This document shows positions 34,390 to 42,746 of a stretch of DNA of 64,000 nt, piece after piece. Each line of letters begins with the position of its first letter. The first letter of the stretch is position 1. Origin of the DNA: Mucilaginibacter sp. Bleaf8 (lineage in GTDB: Bacteria; Bacteroidota; Bacteroidia; Sphingobacteriales; Sphingobacteriaceae); NCBI RefSeq assembly GCF_018390515.1, contig NZ_JAHBBK010000001.1, positions 682,001-746,000 on the forward strand. Direction: 5' to 3'. A program made the position numbers and the translations under genes. A model generated the notes under the pieces. That model saw only the letters and a program-made list of their open reading frames with translations. It had not been told where the DNA came from and ran no database searches.

Positions 34390-36855
34390 TTAAACCACTT
34401 TCAGTTCTTTATTCCTTCTAAAGATTGACATCAGGAAGCCAATCACCATGATGATAGTACCTGCCCAGAAGAAATTGATATAAGGAAACTCAATAGCGCG
34501 CATTACAATGTATGGTTTGCGGCTTTCAGGTTGCTGATACAAGGTTATCTCAAACTTATTGTTTTGCGGAATGATCTTAGTAAAGCGTACTTTTAAACCA
34601 ATATCATCTACCTTCTTAGCGAAGTCATATGCATTGCCATCTTTAATCATAAACACTGGCTCTGCGCTATAGTTGCGCCCATGTGATACAATTTGCAATG
34701 TTGCACCCAGCATTACATCGTTCTTACCCATTGGGATGTTTTGCACTTTAGGCGAACGGTTAAGTCCGCTTAATACAATATAACCCTCGCGGAAACGGAT
34801 GGTATCGCCCAGGCTTGCTTCCTGCACAATTGGCGGATCATATTTCTTTGCGTCCTCAGCCGGGTTATGCTGCTCATCACCGCCCATAGCATCCGCTTCT
34901 TGCATCTCATCCTTTATAGGTGCAGCCGATACGTGGGTATACAAGTCATGGAACAGGTAGTGCTTGGTATCCGGAGATGAAACCAGCCCCATTTTGGCAT
35001 TGGCCTGAGAGTTCGGTTTTAAAATAAAGCTTTCGGTAAGCTTACCCGCCTCATCAAACTTTTGATACTGCACTTTAAAGTAATGATTTGGCGCAACAAT
35101 AGAGTCGCCTATGTAGGTTACTTTATAACCGCCCATATCAACAGGCTGGTATTTATAAAGCATAATGTTTTCTTTTACATCGGCTACTTTATCAAATCCT
35201 TGCACCTCAATAACGCCGGTACTGTTGTTTGATACGACTTTGCTGGTACCAGCAGCAATTAAAGCACCCACCAGTAACAAACCAAAGCCAATGTGCGCTA
35301 CGGCAGATCCGGCCAGCTTGAATTTGCCTTTAAATGCATCGGCCAGTACTTTGGCATTGGCAACAACGCCATATATAGCACCGAACATGGCCAGCGTAAA
35401 CACAAATTTCAGTTTATACACGCCTGTTACATAAACAACCAGTGCGGTAAGCAAAGCCGAGAAAAGCAAGTATACACCTGTAGTAATGAAGAAACGGGTG
35501 GTATCGGTTTTTTTATATTTCAAGAACTGCGTAAAGCCTAAGAACAGGGTAACCACAAAGGCAAAGCCAGCCTGAAAAACATTATACAACTGTATTGGAT
35601 TGGTTGGCGGTGCAATATGCGTTTTAAACATAGCATTCCAAACCGGGATAGAGGTTACTACTACCAATTGCAGGCATGACAAGCCCAAAAATGCCGAGCC
35701 TACAAACATCCAGAATTCACGTGAGTAAGTTTCTTCTTCTTTTCTAGTAACAGGTAATTCTTTGCGGCGCCATACTAATAATGTAATGGTGATAATAAGG
35801 AAAATCACTACATCAAACACCAAGTGCCAGAACATACCTAAATCGGTAAAAGCATGCACTGATGTTTCGCCTAAAATACCACTACGGGTAAGGAACGAAG
35901 CATACAATACCAGCACAAAACTGAACAGCGTTAAAAAGGTAGCTGTAAAATAAGAATGACCTGTGTTTTTAAACACGATAAGTACGTGTACTGCAGCAAC
36001 CAATACCAGCCATGGAATCACCGAAGCATTTTCAACCGGGTCCCAGTTCCAGAAACCGCCAAAGTTAAGCGACTCATAAGCCCAGAAAGACCCCATGATA
36101 ATACCGGTACCCAGTACCATAATGGCGAACAAGCCGTATGATATAGCTGGTGCTACCCACTCGGTATAACGTTTTTGCCACAAGCCGGCTACGGCATAAG
36201 CAAACGGAATAATCATGGATGCAAAACCCAGGAACAGCGTTGGCGGGTGGATAACCATCCAGTAATTTTGCAGCAATGGATTTAAGCCGTTACCATCTTT
36301 GATGTATTGCAAATAATCCGGGCGGCTAAAGATTGGCGCTTGCAAGGCCTCGCGAAGTAAAATGAACGGCGAGCTACCTACACGTTCGCCAAAGATTACC
36401 ACACCTAAAAGCATGGATGATATCAGCGTTTGCGATAGCATAACCACCGTCATTACCGGGTTTTCCCACGAGCGGGCTTTCCAAACCAATACGTTACCTA
36501 ATACCGCTTGCCAGAAAGTCCAAAGCCAAAAACTTCCTTCCTGACCTTCCCAGTAGCTGGAAATGATATAGTAAACCGGCAGCTTGCGCGATGAGTGCGC
36601 CCAGGCATAATGATATTCAAATAGCGTATTGTAAATAATATAGAAAAGGCAGCAGCCAATACCTACAACCGAAATAGTATTGATGTAAAAACCAATACGG
36701 CCCAGCCTTTGCCAGGATTTATCGAGCTTATTGGTTTGTGTAGTTGCAAAAAAGTAACTGATGGTTGAAAGCAGTGCTGTACCGAACGAAAGTATGACAA
36801 ATAACTGCCCTAAGTGCCCCGGTAAAAGGTGCTCCCCTTTAAAAACTGTATCCAT
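34390..36855 (-). CDS. ccmF: Cytochrome c maturation protein CcmF
   Basis: 821 residues with about 14 membrane helices. It carries the WWD haem-handling motif WGGFWNWDPVENASVIPWL and conserved histidines (HPPTLFLGF, HSYFTATFL, HAFTDLGMFWHLVF). CcmF is part of the haem lyase that attaches haem to apocytochrome c in the periplasm. The C-terminal third includes a periplasmic loop of about 200 residues (around 560-770) and a final helix. It lies 16 bp after ccmE, forming an operon with it, and 5 bp before phyH. Confidence 0.94.
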   Translation of the reverse strand: MDTVFKGEHLLPGHLGQLFVILSFGTALLSTISYFFATTQTNKLDKSWQRLGRIGFYINTISVVGIGCCLFYIIYNTLFEYHYAWAHSSRKLPVYYIISSYWEGQEGSFWLWTFWQAVLGNVLVWKARSWENPVMTVVMLSQTLISSMLLGVVIFGERVGSSPFILLREALQAPIFSRPDYLQYIKDGNGLNPLLQNYWMVIHPPTLFLGFASMIIPFAYAVAGLWQKRYTEWVAPAISYGLFAIMVLGTGIIMGSFWAYESLNFGGFWNWDPVENASVIPWLVLVAAVHVLIVFKNTGHSYFTATFLTLFSFVLVLYASFLTRSGILGETSVHAFTDLGMFWHLVFDVVIFLIITITLLVWRRKELPVTRKEEETYSREFWMFVGSAFLGLSCLQLVVVTSIPVWNAMFKTHIAPPTNPIQLYNVFQAGFAFVVTLFLGFTQFLKYKKTDTTRFFITTGVYLLFSALLTALVVYVTGVYKLKFVFTLAMFGAIYGVVANAKVLADAFKGKFKLAGSAVAHIGFGLLLVGALIAAGTSKVVSNNSTGVIEVQGFDKVADVKENIMLYKYQPVDMGGYKVTYIGDSIVAPNHYFKVQYQKFDEAGKLTESFILKPNSQANAKMGLVSSPDTKHYLFHDLYTHVSAAPIKDEMQEADAMGGDEQHNPAEDAKKYDPPIVQEASLGDTIRFREGYIVLSGLNRSPKVQNIPMGKNDVMLGATLQIVSHGRNYSAEPVFMIKDGNAYDFAKKVDDIGLKVRFTKIIPQNNKFEITLYQQPESRKPYIVMRAIEFPYINFFWAGTIIMVIGFLMSIFRRNKELKVV

Positions 36856-36871
36856 TAAAAAACTATTATTG

Positions 36872-37282
36872 TTATAAGCTGGCTTGCTTAGCGTTAGCCT
36901 CGGTGACTTCTACTTTATCTTCGGTGTATTTTGATGGACATTTCATCAAAATTTTTGATGCATGAAATTCATTGCCACGCATTGCACCGGTTAAAACAAT
37001 CTGCTCAGAGCGTTCAAAGTCTTGCGGTTTGGTACCGGTAAATACCACTTTACACTCCTCGCCTTTGTTATCTTTCATGTAAAAAGAAAAGTAGTTGGCA
37101 TCTTTAGTAGCATCATAATACAGGGGCTTCTGCTTGTTTAAATGGCCTACAATATGCAGTTCCGACTGCGTTTTTTCCGCATCCTTAAACGAACCGTAAG
37201 TACTTGAATTAGAATATGTACTAATGATAACGGCTATAGCAACAGCTATAACGATAATACCTAAAATAGCGCTTTTTTTCAT
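36872..37282 (-). CDS. ccmE: Cytochrome c maturation haem chaperone CcmE, CxxxY type
   Basis: 136 residues. One N-terminal anchor (ILGIIVIAVAIAVIISTY) is followed by the OB-fold (ELHIVGHLNKQ, EQIVLTGAM, HASKILMKC). In E. coli CcmE the haem-binding residue is His in HxxxY. Here the motif is CPSKY, a cysteine in its place (C-x3-Y), the variant known from some archaea and sulfate-reducing bacteria whose Ccm systems lack CcmH. It delivers haem to CcmF, encoded just downstream. Confidence 0.92.
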   Translation of the reverse strand: MKKSAILGIIVIAVAIAVIISTYSNSSTYGSFKDAEKTQSELHIVGHLNKQKPLYYDATKDANYFSFYMKDNKGEECKVVFTGTKPQDFERSEQIVLTGAMRGNEFHASKILMKCPSKYTEDKVEVTEANAKQASL

Positions 37283-37471
37283 GAAGTTCTACGTGCTGTA
37301 AATCAGCATACAAAAATACAAAACGTAGCGCTAAATAGATTTATTACAACGTTTATATATTATTTAGAATTATTCTTGATAATATTTTAAAACAAGCCGC
37401 CTACAATTATACTTAATCTGATATACAGATCATTAAATCCGATCATCTTCCATAACCATAGAACCAAGATT

Positions 37472-38020
37472 ATGGCGAACAACAAACTACCCGGCAAATA
37501 CGAATGGCTTGCAAAAGAAACAGGCCCAAAAATACTGCTCGAAGCACTAAAGCATTACGGCGTATTGGAAAAGCCGGGAAAAGGCAGCAACTCTACCATC
37601 ATGACCTGGGCTAAAGAAGTAGGCGTATCAGGCTGGTATACGGATGATGATATACCTTGGTGTGGCCTTTTTGTAGGCATTTGCGCCAGGCGTATCGGGT
37701 ACCCGCAACCCAGTGCCGAGTTATTGGCAGCCGCCAGTTGGGCGCACTGGGGTACGCCGGTATCAAAGGGCAATGAATGCCTGGCCGATGTATTGGTGTT
37801 TATCCGGCCGGGCGGCGGGCATGTGGGCTTTTATGTTGGCGAAAACCAGGACAATTTTTTAGTATACGGCGGCAATCAATCAAACGCCGTAGGCTTCGCC
37901 TGGATTGCCAAGACCCGCATGGTTGCCTGCCGCAGAACGCCCTGGAAAATTGCGCAACCATCCAATGTCCGGAAAGTACATTTAACGTTTGACGGCAAAC
38001 TATCCACTAATGAGGCGTGA
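37472..38020 (+). CDS. TIGR02594-like (NlpC/CHAP-type) hydrolase
   Basis: 182 residues. Catalytic-looking Cys in DIPWCGLFVGICARR, His in GGGHVGFYVGE and the GGNQSNAVGFAWI motif match the TIGR02594 group of papain-like peptidoglycan amidases or endopeptidases, some phage-associated. No signal peptide is apparent, so release would need a holin or another route, or it acts as a toxin-like or intracellular enzyme. It is the only plus-strand gene in the ccm region, which suggests later insertion. A terminator follows at 38074-38105. Confidence 0.75.
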   Translation: MANNKLPGKYEWLAKETGPKILLEALKHYGVLEKPGKGSNSTIMTWAKEVGVSGWYTDDDIPWCGLFVGICARRIGYPQPSAELLAAASWAHWGTPVSKGNECLADVLVFIRPGGGHVGFYVGENQDNFLVYGGNQSNAVGFAWIAKTRMVACRRTPWKIAQPSNVRKVHLTFDGKLSTNEA

Positions 38021-38073
38021 TTAAAAGAATTAGAAGTTAAGTCAGGATTATACAATCGTAACTTAGAAACGCA

Positions 38074-38105
38074 AAAGCCCTTACTCGATAACAAGTAAGG
38101 GCTTT
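38074..38105. terminator. Bidirectional terminator between the NlpC/CHAP-like gene and gdhA
   Basis: AAAGCCCTTACT (38074-38085) pairs with AGTAAGGGCTTT (38094-38105) around an 8-nt loop. It lies between convergent genes. Confidence 0.82.
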
Positions 38106-38151
38106 AATTTAAATCTCAACTTCTGATATTAAAGTCTTGATTTTTAATTTA

Positions 38152-39585
38152 TCACGGCCAAACACCTAAGTTTTGGTAGCTAACAGCAATTTTATTGATA
38201 GCACCCACAAATGCAGCAGTACGCAAGGTGTCGATGCCTGGCGTGTTCACATAGGTTTGACGTATTTCGTGGTAAGAACGGATCATGGTATCTTCCAAAC
38301 CGGAATTTACCAGTTCCAGCTCTGATGCTCCTTTGATAATGGTTGAACGCTGTTGCGGCGTTAACGCCACACCGGTAATACCTTCTACCATATTTACCAG
38401 ATTCAGGTTTGAGTTTTCTTCAAAACGACGGTTCATGCGGCCAAAGGATACGTGCGACAGGTTTTTTAACCACTCAAAATAAGATACGGTTACACCACCG
38501 GCGTTAGCATACATATCCGGAACGATGATGCCACCCATTTCGTAGAAAATAGCTTCAGCTTCTGGCGTAGTTGGTCCGTTAGCACCCTCTACAATGATTT
38601 TAGCTTGCAGATTACGCACATTTTCAACAGTGATTTGGTTTTCAAGCGCTGCCGGTACCAAAATATCACAAGGCTGCTCTAAACCTTCTGATGAACGTTC
38701 AAAGTTTTGCGCTCCAGGGAAATTTAAAATAGAGCCAGTTGATTTACGGTGCTGAAATACAGCCTCTACATCTAAACCTTCGGCATTATAAATAGCACCT
38801 TCGTATTCGCACAGGCCAACAATTACAGCGCCAAACTCAGCTAAAAATTTAGCTGAATAATAACCTACGTTACCTAAGCCCTGTACAATAACGCGTTTGC
38901 CAGCCAAACCCGGCATTAAGCCTAAACGCTGCATGTCCTCACCGATGTTTACACATTCGCGGGCTGCAATGGCCACACCACGACCAGTAGCCTCACGGCG
39001 ACCGGCAATACCATGCAAGGCAATTGGCTTACCGGTTACGCAACCCAAAGCATCGCCTTGGCCCGGATTCATGGTGGCATAAGTATCAGCAATCCAGCTC
39101 ATCTCGCGCTCGCCTGATCCATAATCAGGTGCAGGCACGTCAATGCTGGGGCCTAAAAAATTCTTTTTTGTTAACTCTACCGTATAACGGCGGGTTATAT
39201 TTTCCAGTTCTTGTACAGTATAGTTTTTCGGCGTGATTTTGATACCACCCTTAGCACCGCCAAAAGGAACATTAACAATGGCACATTTGTAAGTCATTAA
39301 GGCGGCCAACGCCATTACTTCATCCTCATTAACCATTTCGCTGTAACGAATACCGCCCTTGGTTGGCGACTGGTGATGCGAGTGCTCCACCCGCCAGGCA
39401 TCAATTACTTCAAAACCATTGCCTTTACGTATCGGGAAGCGGAAGCGGTAAACGCTGTTACATGATTTGATTTGATCGAGCAAACCGGCATCATGCTTGG
39501 TGAATTGCGCTGCATGGTCAAAGTTTTTACACACATCGGCAAAAAAATGTGTCTCCTGACTATCAGTGGCTACTATGTGATCCAT
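38152..39585 (-). CDS. gdhA: Glutamate dehydrogenase
   Basis: 477 residues. Glu/Leu/Phe/Val dehydrogenase superfamily; it interconverts glutamate and 2-oxoglutarate plus ammonia. Visible are [20 protein letters not shown], the catalytic lysine and glycine loop [34 protein letters not shown], and the Rossmann motif [17 protein letters not shown]. Cofactor choice (NAD or NADP) cannot be decided by eye. It lies between ccmD-like and ccmE genes on the same strand. Whether it is co-transcribed with ccmCD is uncertain (93 bp gap). Confidence 0.95.
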   Translation of the reverse strand: MDHIVATDSQETHFFADVCKNFDHAAQFTKHDAGLLDQIKSCNSVYRFRFPIRKGNGFEVIDAWRVEHSHHQSPTKGGIRYSEMVNEDEVMALAALMTYKCAIVNVPFGGAKGGIKITPKNYTVQELENITRRYTVELTKKNFLGPSIDVPAPDYGSGEREMSWIADTYATMNPGQGDALGCVTGKPIALHGIAGRREATGRGVAIAARECVNIGEDMQRLGLMPGLAGKRVIVQGLGNVGYYSAKFLAEFGAVIVGLCEYEGAIYNAEGLDVEAVFQHRKSTGSILNFPGAQNFERSSEGLEQPCDILVPAALENQITVENVRNLQAKIIVEGANGPTTPEAEAIFYEMGGIIVPDMYANAGGVTVSYFEWLKNLSHVSFGRMNRRFEENSNLNLVNMVEGITGVALTPQQRSTIIKGASELELVNSGLEDTMIRSYHEIRQTYVNTPGIDTLRTAAFVGAINKIAVSYQNLGVWP

Positions 39586-39678
39586 AATTATGTATATAAG
39601 TATATAATTGGTAAAATTGAGTTTATGTTTTAGTAAACAACGGCTTAATCAATAAGTTGGATTTCCCTGTACCGATTA

Positions 39679-39879
39679 TCAGTCCTCGCGTTCAACCTTT
39701 TTAAGGCGGCGATCTATCGAAAACAAATACACTGCTAAACCTGCAAACACGATAGCAATGGTTCCAATAACCACATAGATTTTACCCGAGCTGCGTAACT
39801 GATCGGCCATGTCAACCGGTTGAGCATGTACGCAAACAAAACAGAACAGCAATAAGGCTAAACTAACAAGCTTCTTCAT
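39679..39879 (-). CDS. CcmD-like small membrane protein
   Basis: 66 residues. An N-terminal signal or helix (MKKLVSLALLLFCFVCVHAQ) and a second helix (IYVVIGTIAIVFAGLAVYLF) end in a charged tail SIDRRLKKVERED. This is the Bacteroidota CcmD-family protein. In E. coli CcmD stabilises the CcmABC-haem-CcmE complex. It begins 8 bp after ccmC, which supports the call, since sequence alone would be weak. Confidence 0.8.
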   Translation of the reverse strand: MKKLVSLALLLFCFVCVHAQPVDMADQLRSSGKIYVVIGTIAIVFAGLAVYLFSIDRRLKKVERED

Positions 39880-39887
39880 TATCTAAA

Positions 39888-40562
39888 TTACAGGGAAAGT
39901 TTTTTGTTTTCGATTAAACGGATACGGTAGCGTAAAGTTGCTATCCAGATGGCGATAAATATCCACCCGATACAAGCCGGATAAAATACGGCTCGCATGG
40001 TATTATCCATGTCGTACTTACCAAATGCAGGATTACCGCCGTTACCCGGGTGTAAGGAATCCGTCATGCGTGGCAGAATGAACAGCAATACCACCATTAC
40101 CGGGAAGGCAAAAATATTGTAGATGGCAGATATACGTGCGCGTTTTTGTTCCTCGTCAATAGAGTTGCGTAATACCAAATAAGCGCAGTACAATAAAAAG
40201 GCAATAGCCGCACTGTTTTGTTTTGGATCATTGCTCCAGAACTCGCCCCAGGTAAATCGCGCCCAAAGCATACCGCTCAGCAAGCCTAATATATAAAATA
40301 CCACACCCGTATTTACACACTCAATGGCTACCAGATCATCCTGCTCTTTGCCGCTGCTCAGATATTTAATGCTATAAACTACGGATATACCGAATACGAC
40401 AAACATAGCCATCCACATAGGTACGTGGAAGTATACGTTGCGTATGGTTTCGTGCAGAATAGGCAATACAGGTACGGGAAGTAGTAAGCCCGCAATTATT
40501 GTATAAAATATCAGCAATACTGCTGCAATTTTCCACCAGGACTGATATATAAATTTCATCAT
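39888..40562 (-). CDS. ccmC: Haem exporter protein CcmC
   Basis: About 224 residues with six membrane helices. It has the tryptophan-rich haem-handling loop (TWGEFWSNDPKQNS, a variant of WWD) and conserved histidines in HETIRNVYFHVPMWMAMF. CcmC loads haem onto CcmE. The tandem ATGs at 40562 and 40559 are taken as start; the frame extends to 40577 but that lies inside a -7 element. The ccmD-like gene follows. It is preceded by a 162-bp gap that contains the promoter. Confidence 0.92.
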   Translation of the reverse strand: MMKFIYQSWWKIAAVLLIFYTIIAGLLLPVPVLPILHETIRNVYFHVPMWMAMFVVFGISVVYSIKYLSSGKEQDDLVAIECVNTGVVFYILGLLSGMLWARFTWGEFWSNDPKQNSAAIAFLLYCAYLVLRNSIDEEQKRARISAIYNIFAFPVMVVLLFILPRMTDSLHPGNGGNPAFGKYDMDNTMRAVFYPACIGWIFIAIWIATLRYRIRLIENKKLSL

Positions 40563-40574
40563 AAATTGAACGCG

Positions 40575-40582
40575 CAAAAGTA
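40575..40582 (-). promoter_or_regulatory. -7 promoter element for ccmC
   Basis: Reverse strand TACTTTTG, an exact TAnnTTTG match, 12 nt before the ATG at 40562. Confidence 0.6.
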
Positions 40583-40739
40583 ATACAAATTACAGCAAAC
40601 CGCTATGCTTAGCAAGCATTTTATGATTATGCTAACGCTAAGATGCACTGGTTAAAATAGATAAAGTAATAGTGCTTTCAGATTGCTATAGCTTTAATGA
40701 ATAAACATAACGATTGAAACCGCTATTGTGTAGACTTGA

Positions 40740-41927
40740 TCATTTTACCTCGTTCGGATCGTAATCAACAGGTAGCAGCTCGGCAATCTTGTTTTTAGAC
40801 CATGTACCCTCAAACAGCGTGCTCTGCCCTGAGATTACGATACCGTTCCTGTCAAACAAAGCATAGGGCTTGTATAATGTAATTACGCTGGTTTCATAAT
40901 TTGGCATATCGAGCGGGCGGTAGATATCCTTAAACTCCATCTCCTCCCGCTTTTTGGTGTATATCACATACAAATAATTAGGGAAAGTAATAGCAAATAG
41001 GCCGGGCTCGTCCGTTCTGCGTACAACATCCGGCACACCCAATGGCTGCCTTTCCAAATCTTCGATATACCTGGATTGGTTAGCCTGGTTTGCCCAGTAA
41101 TTCATGGAATCGCGGTTGATGTTACGAAAGTAATTTAGCTTTGTGCGTATTACTTCTTCATTGGCCCGCTTCGGGTTGGGCTTGCGCAGCAAACGCATCA
41201 TCATGAAACTATCATCACTAAAACGGCCACTAATTAATGACCGGAAGAAGTGCATGCTCGATCCATAGTAAATATTCTGCCGCCTTTGCTCCCACAGCTT
41301 TTTTTGTGCCGCCGAACCATGCAATTCCTGATACAAGATCTTTCCTTCCCAGGAAATAATGTTGCTAATGCCATCTACCCGGAATGATTTAAGCAGAAAT
41401 TTTATCTGGTAGCCTAATGCTTTGTTCTCGATGTTAATGAAGTCGTAAGAGGAGGCTTCCAGCAGGTCTTTGCTTTTGCGGTAGATGACGTTAACATCAT
41501 GTGGATTCAGGATTTTACACTGTTTGGCATTGGCCGAGCTGCCTAAAAAGCTTTTTACAAACATTTCGTAATTACGCTTCCAGTTGGCACCGTCGGTAAT
41601 TACCACGTCGTGCAGTTCGGTTACGCGGGGCATCATTTCGGCAGTGATGGTTAAGGGCTGGGCGCCTACCAAAATATTTTGCTGAAAGTCTTCGAACCCA
41701 ACAGAGGTCACGACCAGCTCATACTGGCCCGGCTTTACACCGGTTAATGTAAAGGTACCATCTTCGCGGGTAGTGGTGCCAAACGTAGCGTTACTTAAAA
41801 ATACGCTGGCCCCGGCCATAGGTGTTTTGGTATTCAAACGTACCACTTTACCGGTTATGGTGCCGGTTTGCGCCCACGCCGTTACCGTAAACAGCAGGGT
41901 AAATAAGAGCACTATTTGAAAGCGCAT
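40740..41927 (-). CDS. Carboxypeptidase-regulatory-like domain protein, secreted
   Basis: 395 residues. A signal peptide (MRFQIVLLFTLLFTVTAWAQ) is followed by a CarboxypepD_reg beta-sandwich at about 22-105 (ITGKVV, GASVFLSNATFGTTTREDG). The remaining 290 residues (from NWKRNYEMFVKSFLG) have no TonB plug or barrel and form a conserved Bacteroidota region I cannot name. It is probably periplasmic or outer-membrane associated. It sits between ccmB and ccmC on the same strand; a role in cytochrome maturation is not supported. Confidence 0.78.
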   Translation of the reverse strand: MRFQIVLLFTLLFTVTAWAQTGTITGKVVRLNTKTPMAGASVFLSNATFGTTTREDGTFTLTGVKPGQYELVVTSVGFEDFQQNILVGAQPLTITAEMMPRVTELHDVVITDGANWKRNYEMFVKSFLGSSANAKQCKILNPHDVNVIYRKSKDLLEASSYDFINIENKALGYQIKFLLKSFRVDGISNIISWEGKILYQELHGSAAQKKLWEQRRQNIYYGSSMHFFRSLISGRFSDDSFMMMRLLRKPNPKRANEEVIRTKLNYFRNINRDSMNYWANQANQSRYIEDLERQPLGVPDVVRRTDEPGLFAITFPNYLYVIYTKKREEMEFKDIYRPLDMPNYETSVITLYKPYALFDRNGIVISGQSTLFEGTWSKNKIAELLPVDYDPNEVK

Positions 41928-41975
41928 TCTAAAGTATTGATAAGAAAGACTTATATAATTTTAATGCCATTACAA

Positions 41976-42659
41976 TTAATCACGCCACAGGTATGGAAAA
42001 AGCAGCAGCGATACACCGATAACCATTATATTAATGGTAGCCAATATACCAAAGTTACCATAAGTAAAGCTGCGATCTACCCCGTCCATAGCACTTTTAC
42101 TTACTTTAACCAGCAGCAGTATAACCGGAATAATGACAGGAAAACTAAGTATAGCCATTAAGGTACCGCCATTACCTGCCTTTGCAGCTATGGCCGATAC
42201 CATAGTAAATGTTGTTGCAAACGTAACACTGCCAACCAGCACGGATAAAAAATAAAACCATGCATCCCCTACCGTATTGTTAAAGAACAGCACATATACA
42301 ATAAGGGCCAGCACGCTTAGCAAAGTCATAAGCAGTGCATTATATATTGTTTTGGATAGAATGACGGCTTGCGGACTGGCTATGGTATAATAATAAAGCA
42401 GACGACTACGGCTCTCCTGCAAAAAGCTCTTGGCTATTGCGTTAACGGCCGCAAACAGGATGATGATCCAGAATAAGACATTCCAAACCACGGGATAACT
42501 GTTACTGGTATTAAACCCGGGCGACAGGTTAAAGGATATATAGCAAACAAACACGGTGGAAACAATGTAGAGCAATACCCCGTTGAAGGCATATTTAGAA
42601 CGCCATTCGAGCAATATTTCTTTTTTAAGCAGGTAGCCGGTTTGGCGCAAAATATCCAT
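41976..42659 (-). CDS. ccmB: Haem exporter membrane subunit CcmB
   Basis: About 227 residues and six helices. It is the ABC permease-like subunit of the CcmABCD complex that releases holo-CcmE. The N-terminal LLKKEILLEWRSKYAFNGVLLY and FWIIILFAAVNAIAKSFLQE match the family. The ATPase partner CcmA is not adjacent; the next gene upstream is a kinase on the same strand. The ATG at 42659 is chosen. A -7 element ends 5 nt before it. Confidence 0.88.
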   Translation of the reverse strand: MDILRQTGYLLKKEILLEWRSKYAFNGVLLYIVSTVFVCYISFNLSPGFNTSNSYPVVWNVLFWIIILFAAVNAIAKSFLQESRSRLLYYYTIASPQAVILSKTIYNALLMTLLSVLALIVYVLFFNNTVGDAWFYFLSVLVGSVTFATTFTMVSAIAAKAGNGGTLMAILSFPVIIPVILLLVKVSKSAMDGVDRSFTYGNFGILATINIMVIGVSLLLFPYLWRD

Positions 42660-42664
42660 CAAGG

Positions 42665-42672
42665 CAAATATA
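42665..42672 (-). promoter_or_regulatory. -7 promoter element for ccmB
   Basis: Reverse strand TATATTTG, an exact TAnnTTTG match, 5 nt before the ccmB ATG. The transcript is probably leaderless. Confidence 0.6.
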
Positions 42673-42746
42673 GGAAATATTAAATTCGGCTGGCAAAGGG
42701 CAAGACAACGACCAAAGTAACAGCAACAAGCCTGCTGTTATAAACC

